Part shown: one piece after another, positions 11,901-22,806 of the stretch | Numbering within the stretch: position 1 is the stretch's first letter | Layout of the letters: each line of letters starts with the position of its first letter | Source of the DNA: Parelaphostrongylus tenuis | Lineage: Eukaryota; Nematoda; Chromadorea; Rhabditida; Metastrongylidae | Length of the DNA stretch: 64,000 nucleotides | Direction of reading: 5' to 3' | Assembly (NCBI GenBank): GCA_019055375.1 | Contig: JAHQIW010000191.1 | Coordinates: forward strand, 248,001 to 312,000 | Notes under the pieces: generated by a model | Told to the model about the DNA's origin: nothing | Seen by the model: only the letters and a program-made list of their open reading frames with translations | The model's database searches: none | Program-made: the position numbers and the translations under genes

Positions 11901-12950
11901 AGGAGATTCGAGGTATGTCGTATGATTTGATCGTTTCTCTCTAACTGATATTCTCGACGCCTGTTACTTTCATTTTCTGGTTATACCTTTCAAAACAACG
12001 ACCACTGTTTCCGTAGCACCCTATCCGCGCCGTATGTACGGCTCCCGAAGACTGGTGCACATCCTAACATAAATCTTTTGTTTAGCTGTTAAATCAAGGT
12101 TCTAAGTGATATTATCATTATTGAACAATGGGATGTCATGAAGAGACGTCTTAGAAGGCTTTATTAGCAAAGAGAATGCCCGTGTAAAAAAATTAATTCC
12201 CATCGTTGCGAAAAGAACATATTTCCAGTGGTGATTGGACATTTTTTATTCCATCAATGTTTTGTATATAATCAAAAACTCAAAAATCAGGAATTCCAAT
12301 ATTGAGCAAGGCTTTTTGAAAGGCATTTTGATTACATTCTGCTAAATAAAGTAAGATTACGTTTTGCTTTCGGATTAATTATCCGTTATTTGTACTTCAC
12401 CGCGGATTTTCTGATATTTATAGACTGAAATATTCATTATTAGAAACCTTAATCATTATAAAAAGATAGAATTTTAATGGAGAGACTTCTTCAAACGTAT
12501 TACTTTGAAAAGAAGTGCCCAAGTGTCCTAGAATTCTCCGCCTTTCATTAGGAAAGCTAGATCTTGGGGATGAGAATATAGTTTCAACTCCCTGCAAATT
12601 TTCTCGACGATATTGTTAAAGCACAATTCAAAGCACATTTTCTATAATGTTCAACTTCCAAAATAAATTTCCATTAAGGGTTTTTAGTACGTAGATGGGA
12701 CATGTCGTGTTAGTTTACTTCACTCTATGAAATACTCAAAAAGATGCTTTTCCTTCACACATGTTTTTCAAAGAATCCGCTGAGATTGTAAATTTTTTGC
12801 TCAAAGCATTTACGACAATAACTTATACAATCGGCATCGGTCAGCAAAAACTTCCCTCATTATATACATCAACACCGGTCAACAATTCACACACTTAGTG
12901 CTACCTGTTTTTTAGTAGATCAAGTATCAATAAGTTGATCTTAGCTCGAG
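8960..12950. other. Four kilobases with no recognised gene or repeat
   Basis: AT-rich DNA with only short open frames (for example 72 codons at 10411 and 64 at 11689), none with known motifs or plausible splice structure. An exon of an unrecognised gene could be missed. Confidence 0.4.
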
Positions 12951-12954
12951 CAGC

Positions 12955-13110
12955 TTCTATTTTTCTCTATCGTGTGCAAGAGTAGCCCAGTGAGTTCTCG
13001 GTCGACTCTCGTCCAACTAGGTTTTTCGGGATTTTAAGCGCATTATGGAAAGACGACCGATCGGATGGTCCGATTTCTTTCCGAAGAGTCAAGAGTAAGG
13101 ATACGATTCT
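12955..13110. repeat. Rearranged RTE LINE 3' fragment
   Basis: 12955-12995 matches the RTE 3' region in antisense (TATCGTGTGCAAGAGTAGCC). 13000-13095 matches an adjacent part in sense (GGTCCGATTTCTTTC, compare 21510 and 25965). The two pieces are joined head to head, suggesting an inversion or two insertions. Confidence 0.5.
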
Positions 13111-13579
13111 CAACAAATTCAAGCCTTCCACATAAGTCAAAATCTTTTTTGCAACTCCGTAGAAGTTCCATCTATCAAAGTACAATATCGATCGAAAAGT
13201 TATTAAGAAGTATCGATGAAGCGGCATCACATGCAGTGTGTAGTGTCATTTTTAGCAAAATCGTTATCCACTCAGCTCGCACACCATGCCTGAGCGGTCG
13301 GTTGAATTTTCCGGTCCTACTTTTGCTTCTTTAAATCTGACTTGACATCAAATCACTTAGTAGGAAGTATGACCGATGGAATCGCCGTATGAAAAATTTT
13401 TTTTTTAATTGACATCGTGACCTGAAGTCACCCTTGCAAGTCAAGTCAGGAATTCAAAGATTAGCAGAATACACAACCACAATAAGCCATCCTTAGCACT
13501 GTGTATTCGGTGCGCGCCCCTACGGCGTCAGGCGGTGAGAGGCCATAAGATCACGGGTACACAGGACGTTAATGGAATC

Positions 13580-14800
13580 GGATCTGTGGAACACAAACGA
13601 CATGTCATGGAGATATCTTTTGACTCTGCACGTATGATGTAAGACCACTCTTCACTGACGCCGATCATCACGCATTTTTTGAAGCACCAAGCAGCATAAA
13701 GCTCGATGTGATTGCGTACAAGAATCAAAAAACAGGAGGACCGATCTACGTCAAGTGAACAATGGGACGCTCATGATCCGCGGAGAAAAGGTCCATTGCG
13801 AAATGTCGGTGGCGTAAGCTATGTCGTTCAACTGTCCATTAGCCATCTTGTCGACTTAGAAAATCCTTTCCCCTCGTTTAGACATCTTTCGACTTCAACT
13901 AGCGCTTATCAGCACTCGTCAATCAAGGAGTGGATTTTTCCTATGTTAACGTCTATCAGGCTGTTATCGGAACTGCACCACTATACGTTTGCATCGATCC
14001 CTTACCACACCCATTGGAAAAAACTCCAACAAGGCCAAAGCTGTTTGCCGCTGCACTGTAATGGATAGTGTAGTCACGCGACTGGGAGTAGAGGGGAATA
14101 TGCATTTAGGATGATTCCTATCAGATCTTCGTTTAGCGGATGACACCGTCATATTCTCGAAGAACATTACTGGCGCAGAGACGATGCTCAAGGAACTCAA
14201 CGAAGAGAGAAAGAAGATTGGACTACGCCTAAGACGCATGAGGACCCAGTTCATTAACATGAAAGAGGAGCTTCACAAAAGAAGGGTAGCATGGACAGCA
14301 TTCGAGTCTCCTGGAAAAGCTATCGATCGATTAGCGAACACTACTCGCTAGTCTCTTCAACTCAACAGTCCTCCCAGAATTGTGCTATGCAGCAGAGACG
14401 TGGACTGATACTTTGACCACGTTAAGACTACTGCGAAAAATTCAAAGAGCTCTTTAGAGGTTTCATGTAATTTTGTTGGCACTAACAACGTCTGGGCGGC
14501 TAGCGCAGCTCAACTCGCAGCTTATCTCATCTTCGTGATCCCGAAGAATACATATCGATAGCGAAGCGCAGATGGACCGATCATGTATTGGAAAGAACAG
14601 ACGATATACGGACGAATGTAGAGTGGACTCCACGATAAAGGACCCTTTCTCAAAGACGACCACGTACATGTTGGGCGAACGTGTTTTTAAGAAGAATTAA
14701 TTAGCTGTACTCGCAGTTGACGATGTTCTAAAGATCACGGCATGAAACTCGCGCCAGCCGCCATGCTTGAATTAAACCACCACCATGGACGACAATTGCA
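13580..14800 (+). pseudogene. Decayed RTE-type LINE, second lineage
   Basis: Blocks of an endonuclease/reverse transcriptase appear in the right order across several frames. The endonuclease side has NVGGVSYVVQLSISHLVD (about 13802-13870). After an internal deletion come a SALVNQGVDF-like block near 13920, remnants of the post-AFD region near 13990-14070, LRLADDTVIFSKNITGAETM (about 14140, the FADD-type catalytic motif with Leu-Ala-Asp-Asp), and ELCYAAETW near 14385. A degraded C-terminal zinc-knuckle side follows. The motif set differs from the RTE at 22.8-26.1 kb, so this is a separate lineage. Many stops. Confidence 0.75.
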
Positions 14801-14859
14801 AAAATAAATGAATGAAAATTTACTGGGGTCCGCACAGTTCGTGAAGACAGATCGTCCAA

Positions 14860-15950
14860 GTATCTAAGTACTAAATAAGTACTCATTGTTGTGCAGTTTC
14901 CTTTAACTATGATGACTTTTCACTATTGTATAAGATAAGATATATTGAACTGAAATGTTTATGTCGAATATGATAATTTTAGAATTGCAAAATGATTATG
15001 CAATTGATTATTTGATTATTTATTCATTTACGGTAATATACAAAGGCGAAGTATTGTTAACATAAGAAATGAAAGACAAATAAGACGTAAATGTGAATTA
15101 ATTCTAAGGAGATAGCATAAAAATGGTCATTAGCCGTTGGAGGTGTTATCTTTCCTCAAGAATGTGAGTATTCCCGTTGGAATGTTCCTACTACGAAGGG
15201 CATAACTGGGACCCTCTCAGAGAGATTTCACCTCTTCATAACAAAAAAGACTCTTCTTTGATCACGATAATAATCTAGATTTATTGCAAAATCATCACAT
15301 CATCAGAGCGCGCGCCGCCAGCCGAAACCGATCGCAGCAGCGAAAGGGTAAAAATAATTCTCTGAATAGAAATGAGAGTAATGCAGTGATGCCAAGAAGC
15401 CGTATTTCAATCAGTCTCTTTAGAAGAAATTTAAATCTTGCTTTTGAGCTACTATATTGATTATTTTTAGAATGTGATTAAATCACAATATTGCTTTGCG
15501 AAGATCTACGTTGATATAGCAACAGATCATTTGTACCTCACTGAATTCTTTGGTTTGGATGAAGAGGTTGTTTTAGAAAACATTTTATCTGCGTTTTTAT
15601 CAACGAAGAGAAATGTGGCACCATTTTTTCCTCACTTGGAAGGAACGGCAAGAATTTCTCTTCTGAGTCTAATGAATAAAAAGTTTCGTAGGAATTCAAA
15701 GAAGTTATCTTTTCAGGCATAAGACTTTCATTCGAGAGAAAAAAATTTCAAACATTGGTTTGTCCTCTTTTTATGTCCGAAATATTCACAGATGTGGAAC
15801 AGCGACGTCAGAAGTCACCTATGTCATCTGTCGTAGTGGTAATTTTGGAATGAGTAATGCTGACGCCAGAAACCTTCCATTTTTTTGACCAGTATAAGAG
15901 TAGCCCAGCTTAAGTATTCGTTATTAACTTGCAATTTTTGAAAGAAAAAC
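14860..15950. other. Unassigned DNA
   Basis: No recognised gene. An 82-codon open frame at 15474-15722 has some protein-like character (LYLTEFFGLDEEVVLENILS) but no start context, splice sites or family I can name. Confidence 0.35.
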
Positions 15951-16007
15951 TGACAACCGGGTTCATGATCTTTCTGTTCGTGTGTGACATCGCCACAAGT
16001 ACAGTCC

Positions 16008-16530
16008 TTACCGACCGGTTATCGTCAAGGAGCATTTCTTATTCGGCACAACTGATCTTCTGTAGTCTGGCATATAAAATAGCGTCTTTGATTTAGACAG
16101 AGCAAGTAGGTCAGATTTATGATAATTTCCTTCAATTACAAGACACGAGATCTCCGTTGACATTTCGATTGCGCGTTCGGAACGCAGTTGATCTTTCATC
16201 ATGCTTATGTAGCAACCAGGTTTCTGATGCATATGATAAGGCAAGTATATACGATAAGTCGAAAAGGTTGACACGAAGTCGAGTGTTTCTTGTTCTCTTC
16301 ACCATATTCTCGATTCCCCTGAAAGCTCTCCAAGCCATTAGCGTCTTCTTGTCAAACTCTAGAGCTGAATGACGAATCATTTTAACTTTCTGACCAGAAT
16401 CGACGCGTCTGTAGCATTTGGAGACATAGAGAATTTGGGTGATATGCAAAACTCGGAGCCTCATGCGAGAGTTGAAACCGTGTTCCACCCATAACATAGT
16501 TTTCTGAGAATCTTTATGCAATGAGTAGGG
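16008..16530 (-). pseudogene. RTE LINE fragment, C-terminal domain only
   Basis: The minus strand reads WRAFRGIENMVKRTRNTRLR and LALSYASETW (16132-16521), then diverged MPDYRRSVV-like remains (16008-16274). These correspond to residues after the reverse transcriptase in the intact element at 22807-26133. It is older than the 17.5, 21.3 and 22.8 kb copies. Confidence 0.75.
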
Positions 16531-16669
16531 TTGCTCTGACTGTCCTTAGCCTTTGTGAGTGCTTCTATATCAATTCTAAAAAGCTCCCTTCAAATCGTTG
16601 AAAGAAAAACAAGACCTTCTCCTTGCGCTTTTGAAACTTCAGCGAGTCCTGTTATCGCCGTAGACGTAG

Positions 16670-17345
16670 TCTATCGTAGTAAATTCGGTTCTCTAATGTT
16701 AGACGGCGACATGAAAAACCGATCCCTTTCGCTAGACAAGAGCTTTTTGAAAGAGTATTAGCAATCGTTCACAACTTAAATTTCTGGATAGAGTCATACA
16801 TGACTGTTTTTGAAGACACCTTTTATAAGGCTGTGAAATCTGAGACAGAATTATGTTTGACGTCGGTAGCGCTATTCTACTATTATTTCGCTGGAAGCAC
16901 AAGAAACACTTGATCGCGCAGAGGAAATCTCGTAGTATCACAGTCATACGTTTGACTTAGAGTTTCTTTCGAAGCGGAGAAAAACTCCTAATCGAATGAA
17001 AAAGTCACACCTTACACGTGACCCACCGAGGCGCAGTCGATCGATGACCGTGTTGAAACAGAGGCACTCCTCTGCTCGCCCCCCACCCCGCCATGCCGTG
17101 AATTACCCAGAAAGCACATGCTCGCGAATGTGAATCAATATTATTTTTCCTACTGTACTGCAGAGAAACGGTCTTTCCAGAAAATAAGCACAGTGTTGGA
17201 ATCGTTAGATCTTATGCTATCGAATGATTATTTATAATATGACGAAAGAGCTCTGTACTGGAGAAATACGTGCGTGTGAAACAGAAATGTTTTCCGTTCG
17301 CTTCGAGTGTTTTCTTAAGACGCTCAAATTTCAATATATCCTGTA
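16670..17345. repeat. Fold-back element
   Basis: The left arm has ATGAAAAACCGATCCCTTTCGC and TTCACAACTTAAATTTCT. The spacer has CGATCGATGACC and a C-rich CCCCCCACCCCGCC stretch. The right arm has AGAGAAACGGTCTTTCC, CTATCGAATGATTATT and AAAGAGCTCTG, the complements of left-arm phrases in related copies. It ends next to a (TA)n run and an RTE copy. Confidence 0.6.
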
Positions 17346-17419
17346 ATTATTATTTGTGCCACGATGTTGTGTGGTGTGTTACGAGCTTTATAAATAAATA
17401 AAAAATACATATGACATGC

Positions 17420-17427
17420 ATATATGC

Positions 17428-17458
<31 letters not shown>
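17420..17458. repeat. (TA)n microsatellite at RTE 3' end
   Basis: About 14 TA units directly adjoin the 3' terminus (antisense CACCTGTATCACCTGTC) of the RTE copy at 17459-18476. Confidence 0.9.
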
Positions 17459-17462
<4 letters not shown>

Positions 17463-18476
17463 CTGTATCACCTGTCGTCCCGTTGATCGTTGAGCGAGTA
17501 GAGCGGGTACCACCAACTCTTCCATTTTTCCCTATCGCGTGCAAGAGTAGCCCAGTGAGTCCTCCTCGCTCAAGGGATTCGCTGAGCATCATATCTTTCT
17601 TCTATCGCTTTCGTGAAGAAATTGGACCAACGAGTCGGTGGACTCTCTTTAGAGCACTTGATATACCGAGGAATCCAGTGGGTAACGGCTCTCGTCCATC
17701 AGTTGTCGTTGAAGCCCATCACGTGTCCGGCCCACCTTATTTTCGATGTCCTGGCGTGTAAAACGGCGTCTCTGATTTTCGATCGTTGACGTAGGTCGGA
17801 ACTTCGGATCCTTTCTCTCATTTGCGAGATACGGGATACTCCTAGCATCGACCTCTCAACTGCGCGTTCGATAACGCCAAGTGATTTTTCATCCTTCTTA
17901 CGTAGCGACCAGGTTTCTGCTGCATACGTTAGGGCAGAGATAAAAGTCGAATCGAAAAAGAGGGCACGGAGTCGGATGTTCTTTGTCCTCTTCACTACAT
18001 CTTCGATGCTCTTAAACGTTCCCCAAGCCGCTCGTTTCCTCCTGCTCAACTCTGGAGCTGGATCGTTCGTCATGTTGATTTCACGACCTAGGTAGACGTA
18101 ACTGGAGCATTCGGAGATTGTCGTTCCGTTGAGCGTGAATGGGGCATTCGAAACCCATCCGTTCCTCATGAACATCGTTTTGTTAGATTTAGTTGAAGAC
18201 CAATCTTTCCACAAGCGTTATCGAAATCAGTCAACAATCGTTCCGCTTGGCTGATGTTTGGTGTTATGAGAACGATATCGTCAGCAAAGCGAAGATGGTT
18301 CAATTGTCGACCGTCAATTTTCACTCCCATATCGTCCCATTCTAATGTTCGCATGACGTTTGTAGTGTGGCAGTAAATAGTGTTGGCGAGATTGTATCGC
18401 CTTGTCAAACCCCTATTCTTAAGTCAGTGGTGATGTTGTTGTAGAATGGAGATATTTTGGTCGTGAAATCTTTACA
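17459..18476 (-). pseudogene. 5'-truncated RTE LINE copy
   Basis: Nearly identical to the 3' third of the intact RTE. It spans from the block just before GVRQGD (GKDFTTKISPFYNN side) through HLRFADDIVLITPN (18166-18408) and the post-RT region (17699-18214) to the GTGATACAGGTGATA tail. A one-base loss in an A-rich stretch near 18183 (NLTK | TMFM) splits the reading frame. Its last codons contain the same in-frame TGA after RIP as the 22.8 kb copy. Both ends abut TA repeats. Confidence 0.9.
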
Positions 18477-18479
18477 AAA

Positions 18480-18910
18480 CTATATATATGTATTGAACTT
18501 ATGAAAAATCTGTATTTAGATATGTTGAAATTTGAGTGTGGTCTCTAGAAAACACTCGAAACAAACAGTGTAATGTTTCAAAAGTACCAGCTGAGAACAA
18601 TCGAGTGCTCAGCACTGTCAATCTAGTGATTTTTCAGTTGACGGTAACTGTGTTAAGCGTTCGTCTTTTTCTTCTCTTAGTGGGGGGACTGGAGCACCCC
18701 GAGAGGATTGGCAAAATACGAAGGGCCTGCCCGACTCACGAGGCTGTTCTAGACCAAAACATGCGCATCAGGCTGTACAACAGCCTAATCACAGACCACA
18801 TGACATGTTGGCTCAAATAATAATCATGAGATATACAAGTGTTCTCTTTTTGCTGAAGCATTACAATAAGACTTTTACAAAAAACCGGCAATGTACGGCT
18901 CTAGCCTCAA
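18480..18910. other. Unassigned stretch with a 94-codon open frame
   Basis: The open frame at 18536-18820 contains HPERIGKIRRACPTHEAVLDQNMR. I recognise no family, so it may be a degraded element. No splice sites or start context support a gene. Confidence 0.3.
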
Positions 18911-18911
18911 C

Positions 18912-19020
18912 TTTAAGCTTTAGAATGATTTTGATTTTTAACACTCTGAGGAAAAAACTTTTGTCCAGCGAAAGGATCGGTTTTTCATTTGTAGTTGTCT
19001 AACATGAAAGGACCGTAGAT
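18912..19020. repeat. Fold-back element half
   Basis: GCTTTAGAATGATTTTGATT, a CTTTTGTCCAGCGAA phrase and GGATCGGTTTTTCATTTGTA reproduce the outer part of one fold-back arm. The opposite arm is missing. Confidence 0.55.
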
Positions 19021-19024
19021 TCTT

Positions 19025-20185
19025 TTCAAGATCCTGTTTACTCACACTGCTCTCCTTCGCCCAGTGTTTGGCAGTTATGCCCAGATGTCTCGACTGAAGA
19101 GTTCATAGAGGACAGCCAGAACACAGATTGGCTGTTATTAGCTCATTTGATGATGGTTTTTTTTTACCAGTAACAGGGTCACATTGATCTTCCATTTAAA
19201 GAGGAGATCTGACAGCAAACACATAAGCCAAGCCCCATATTGACGAAGACTTTGAAAGGTTTTTCAGATGTTAGGCTCTTATCTTCTTTGAACAGGTGCT
19301 ACTTGACTGTCAAGAGACGAGATAGAGACTCAAAGCAGTCGATTTCATTCACGATCTTTCTACAAGCTGTAATCGGTCTCATTTTGATTTCTGCAGTCCA
19401 GTAAGGTTGCTCTTCACATAATTCTATGACTTCTTGTTCACCATAGCATGACGTCGGTGTGTAAAACAACGATGATGCTTGAAGCCGCTACTGACCCCAC
19501 ACCTCTCCAGATGTATTCGTCTTTTTATTCGATGGCCATAGGCAAACTCGTGATGACGAGCTTGTAAAATATAATTTGTGTAGAGAAGACAAGCCCACGC
19601 ACACATCCATCAGTATATATCTATAAGTATGGAGGGTATGTGCCAAATCAATATGTGTGGGTGTGTGTGGCAATAGAAACAGCTCTTCCTTTCCCTCGAT
19701 TAAGTCATGTTTAGAAATTTCAATGTGGCTTTTGTCTACGCTAAATCAATATTATCCACCTGAAGACGCAACGCCCCACGCGTCCAAGCGTCCAAAGGTA
19801 CTCTGTGAGGGAGACCTGCACTAGAGGGTCAACCACAAAAAATCACTAAAGTGAGAACAAATAGAGATTCCTACCTTCTCGGACTCAAGTGAAAGCACAG
19901 TAATGCCAAAAATCACAAACGTCTTGGAGTGACCCTCCAAACCACATGTCATGACGAATGGCAATGATTATTAGTCTATAATTGCTAGGGATGGAGGCTA
20001 GTGTCAGAACTCTTGTGTAACTAACGCCTGTGATCACGGTAAAAATCTGAATCGTAGGATACGAAATTATGGAAGTATTCAAACTGGTTAGTGATCGGTA
20101 TATTAACAGAATTCAAGCTTCCAACACAAGAGCATTTGTGTTATGCATACAAATGACCCTACTTCCTTCGTACCGATGCTGATCC
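19025..20185. other. Unassigned DNA
   Basis: No gene recognised. A segment near 19240-19300 (TTTGAAAGGTTTTTCAGATGT) recurs diverged at about 27175-27215, so part of it is repetitive. Confidence 0.35.
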
Positions 20186-20187
20186 GT

Positions 20188-20466
20188 TAGTGCCATACAT
20201 ACGTTTCGGAGGTGTCGCCCGCTTCATTGGTCATCCATGCCTCACACTGAACTCTACTTCATAGCAGAGATGAGAAGACGTTGCATGCGGTGATAGGACA
20301 TGATAATGTATTATCATCACTTTTTCATATTAAAGTGGTGGTAACACATTATCATATCCTATCAGCACATACAAAGTCTTCCCATCCCTGCTATCGAGTT
20401 CAGTGTGAGTCTATGTGACACTGATGAAGAGGGCGACACCTCCGAAACGTACGTATGTCACTGACG
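20188..20466. repeat. 279-bp hairpin (inverted repeat) element
   Basis: The outer arms are near-perfect complements: GCCATACATACGTTTCGGAG at the left and the same in reverse at 20431-20464. The complementarity continues inward through CTCACACTGAACT, a GATGAGAAGACTTTG-type segment and TGATAGGA-ATGATAATGT to a small loop near 20325. This is typical of a MITE-like hairpin. No coding capacity. Confidence 0.85.
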
Positions 20467-20469
20467 TTT

Positions 20470-21215
20470 CAACCTCGGTAAGACTCTGAACATTATCACA
20501 GACTATATTGAATGTTTAGAGGGAGATTTGGAAAACAGTCAGTGAGATGGACTACTACTACGTTCCCATTTTCCGCACTTTTCTATTAGTCCTAAAAACT
20601 TAAGCTTCTGATACTGTTATAAACTGTTCCAATGATAGTGTTTTCAGGTCGGAATGTATGAAGTAGACATTGGCTCAAATGGTATTTACAGTGTTACATG
20701 GCAGTGTGGATTCGATTATTGCAATAACATCTATGAGCTGATAGTGGGTTTTTTTTTTGAGAGTGAATACTATGTAGCATAACATTACACTGAACACTGA
20801 TTGTGAATATGAAAAAATGTAGAGAAATTCGATATTCCACTCCAAAAGATAGGAGCTTCAAACTGAGACTATTCCAATTAGAACATCCGAAAAAAAAATT
20901 AATTTGAAAAATTGCCCACATGTGAATAGTTGGGTTCATGTTCATCAATAACGGGAAACATGTGAACCATTTCATGCTCCGGATTTCACTAGAAAATTAC
21001 TGTTCACTATAAGTTATTTTCACGGCAGTCTCGAATAACATGCTGAGGCTTCTCCCTTTCACCGCCACTTAGCAATTAATAAATACATTTTCTGGGATAC
21101 AATGATTACAGGCACTAAATTGTTTTTAGTTGGTTTTCCAATGGAGATATTGGGACTCATTTCTACTTTGAACTACTTGAACCAAAGGTTCAGCAAAACA
21201 TCGCACCTTGACAGA
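20470..21215. other. Unassigned DNA before a (TA)n run
   Basis: Nothing recognisable. Ends in a TA microsatellite at about 21217-21263. Confidence 0.4.
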
Positions 21216-21216
21216 C

Positions 21217-21222
21217 ATTATA

Positions 21223-21263
<41 letters not shown>
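21217..21263. repeat. (TA)n microsatellite at 5' edge of an RTE copy
   Basis: About 20 TA units directly precede the truncation point of the RTE copy at 21264. Confidence 0.9.
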
Positions 21264-21267
<4 letters not shown>

Positions 21268-21684
21268 TATCGAACGCGCAGTCGAAAGGTCGATGCTGGG
21301 AGTATCCCGTATCTCGCAAATGAGAGAAAGGACCCGAAGTTCCGACCTACGTCAACGATCGAGAATCAGAGACGCCGTTCTACACGCCAGGATATAGAAG
21401 ATAAGGTGGGCCGGACACGTGATGCGCTTCAACGACAACCGATGGACGAGAGCCGTTACCGACTGGATTCCTCGGGACGTCAAGCGCTCTAAAGGAAGAC
21501 CACTGACCCGCTGGTCCGATTTCTTCACGAAAGCGATAGAAGAAAAACATGATGCTCAGCGAATTCCTAGAGCGAGGAGGACCCACTGGGCTACTCTTGC
21601 ACGCGATAGGGAAAAATGGAAGAGTTGCTGGTACCCGCTCGAGTCACTCGACGATCAACGGGACGACAGGTGATACAGGTGATA
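21264..21684 (+). pseudogene. Strongly 5'-truncated RTE LINE copy
   Basis: It starts within the post-RT region (compare VIERAVERSMLGVS of the intact copy) and runs to the tail GACAGGTGATACAGGTGATA. Its frame reads through to the element's natural end (WKSCWYPLESLDDQRDD then TGA). This shows that the family's protein normally extends 34 residues beyond the TGA found in the 22.8 kb copy. Confidence 0.85.
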
Positions 21685-21698
21685 TATATATGTATAAC

Positions 21699-21966
21699 CT
21701 GAGGGATGCGCCATGCATTCGTCTTTGATTTTAACCTTCGTTTGAGGTGACTGAATGCACATCTGGCCTTTAGAATCATCGTGAGGCCTCCACCTGAACC
21801 GACTCAGTACCGCTTATCCTCCCAGACAAGTCCGAGACCCAGTTTGGTACCAATTTATCGACACCGGAGGGATGGATGGCTTGGTGAGCCATCAGCGCGA
21901 GACCGAACCATTGACCTCGTGTATGACGCAGAGCACCTCTAATCACTGCGCCACATGCGCTCATAT
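21699..21966 (-). repeat. tRNA-derived SINE, family 1, copy a
   Basis: Reads in antisense. The head (GCGCATGTGGCGCAGTG, B-box-like GGTTCGGTCTCGCGC) is at the right and the tail (GAATGCATGGCGCATCCCTCAGG type) at the left. It follows the RTE copy's 3' end across a short TA tract, and its head abuts another TA tract. Confidence 0.85.
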
Positions 21967-22044
21967 ATATATACGTATATATATAAATATATAAACATAT
22001 ATTTATACATACATGTATATATGGTACTTGTATACCAGACGACG

Positions 22045-22200
22045 ACAAATGAAAAACCGATATCACTCGCTGAACAAGAATCATAGGGGTGTTAATAACC
22101 ATTCGAAAGCTTGAATCACTGACTAGAGCCCCACTAGGCCGCTTCTTCAAAACACCCTCTTAAAACGGTGTAACATCTAGAATAATATCATGTTTTTTAC
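22045..22200. repeat. Fold-back element half
   Basis: Contains AAATGAAAAACCGATATCAC, GGTGTTAATAACCATTCGAA and a CTTCTTCAAAACACCCTCTT phrase, the outer arm of the fold-back family. The opposite arm is not adjacent. Confidence 0.55.
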
Positions 22201-22242
22201 CTACCATTCACCTTCATTTTTATCACGCGCATAATTAAGCAC

Positions 22243-22533
22243 GGAGCGCAGGTGGCGCAGTGGTTAGAGGTGCTCTGCATCGCAGACGAGGTCAATGGTT
22301 CGGTCTCGCGCTGATGGCTCACCAAGCCATCCATCGCTCCGGGTTCGGTAACTTTGTACCAGACAGGTCTCAGACTTGTGTGGGAGGATAAGCAGCATTG
22401 ACTCGCTTCAGCGGGAGGCCACCGCAAGTCATTGTAAAGGCCACATATGCATTCAATCACCTCAAGCGAAGTGATAAATGGAAGTCGAATGCATGGCGCA
22501 TCCCTCAGGTATTGATCAACGCCGAGAGCTTTT
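22243..22533 (+). repeat. tRNA-derived SINE, family 1, copy b
   Basis: Full-length in sense. The A-box-like head GGCGCAGTGGTTAGAGGTGC and B-box-like GGTTCGGTCTCGCGC are followed by the 200-bp body (ATGGCTCACCAAGCCATCCA; GGGAGGCCACCGC). The tail reads CGCATCCCTCAGGTATTGAT...GAGAGCTTTT. Confidence 0.9.
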
Positions 22534-22740
22534 TTAAATAATCCGCTGAAAGCCACGAAAAGCATATCAACGTGTTACGAAACTGTCGTAATCTCTGACT
22601 CAATTGTTTTGTCTGGAGCTTCTTTCAACGTGGAGAAAAAAATCCCCAAGTGAATAACAAGTCGCATCCTGCAATCCGACGGCCCGGGTATCGATCAACT
22701 GTCATACCAGACCTCATGAAAGGCTTGAAACAATCTATCA

Positions 22741-22741
22741 G

Positions 22742-22794
<53 letters not shown>

Positions 22795-22806
22795 GTATAT
22801 ATATAA
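22741..22806. repeat. (CT)n/(TA)n microsatellite including left target duplication of the RTE
   Basis: A CT run passes into a TA run ending ATATATATAAC. These last 11 bases recur directly after the RTE's 3' tail at 26134-26144. Confidence 0.85.

Noticed and set aside
17350..17592. 80-codon minus frame rich in IYIYIY
   Set aside because: Encoded by a (TA)n run and antisense LINE sequence. Similar frames at 21.1, 22.7, 26.4, 33.5, 34.0 and 56.0 kb were discarded for the same reason.
22243..22320. Candidate tRNA gene at the head of a family 1 SINE
   Set aside because: A- and B-box-like sequences are followed by a 200-base conserved body present in about nine copies. It is a SINE.
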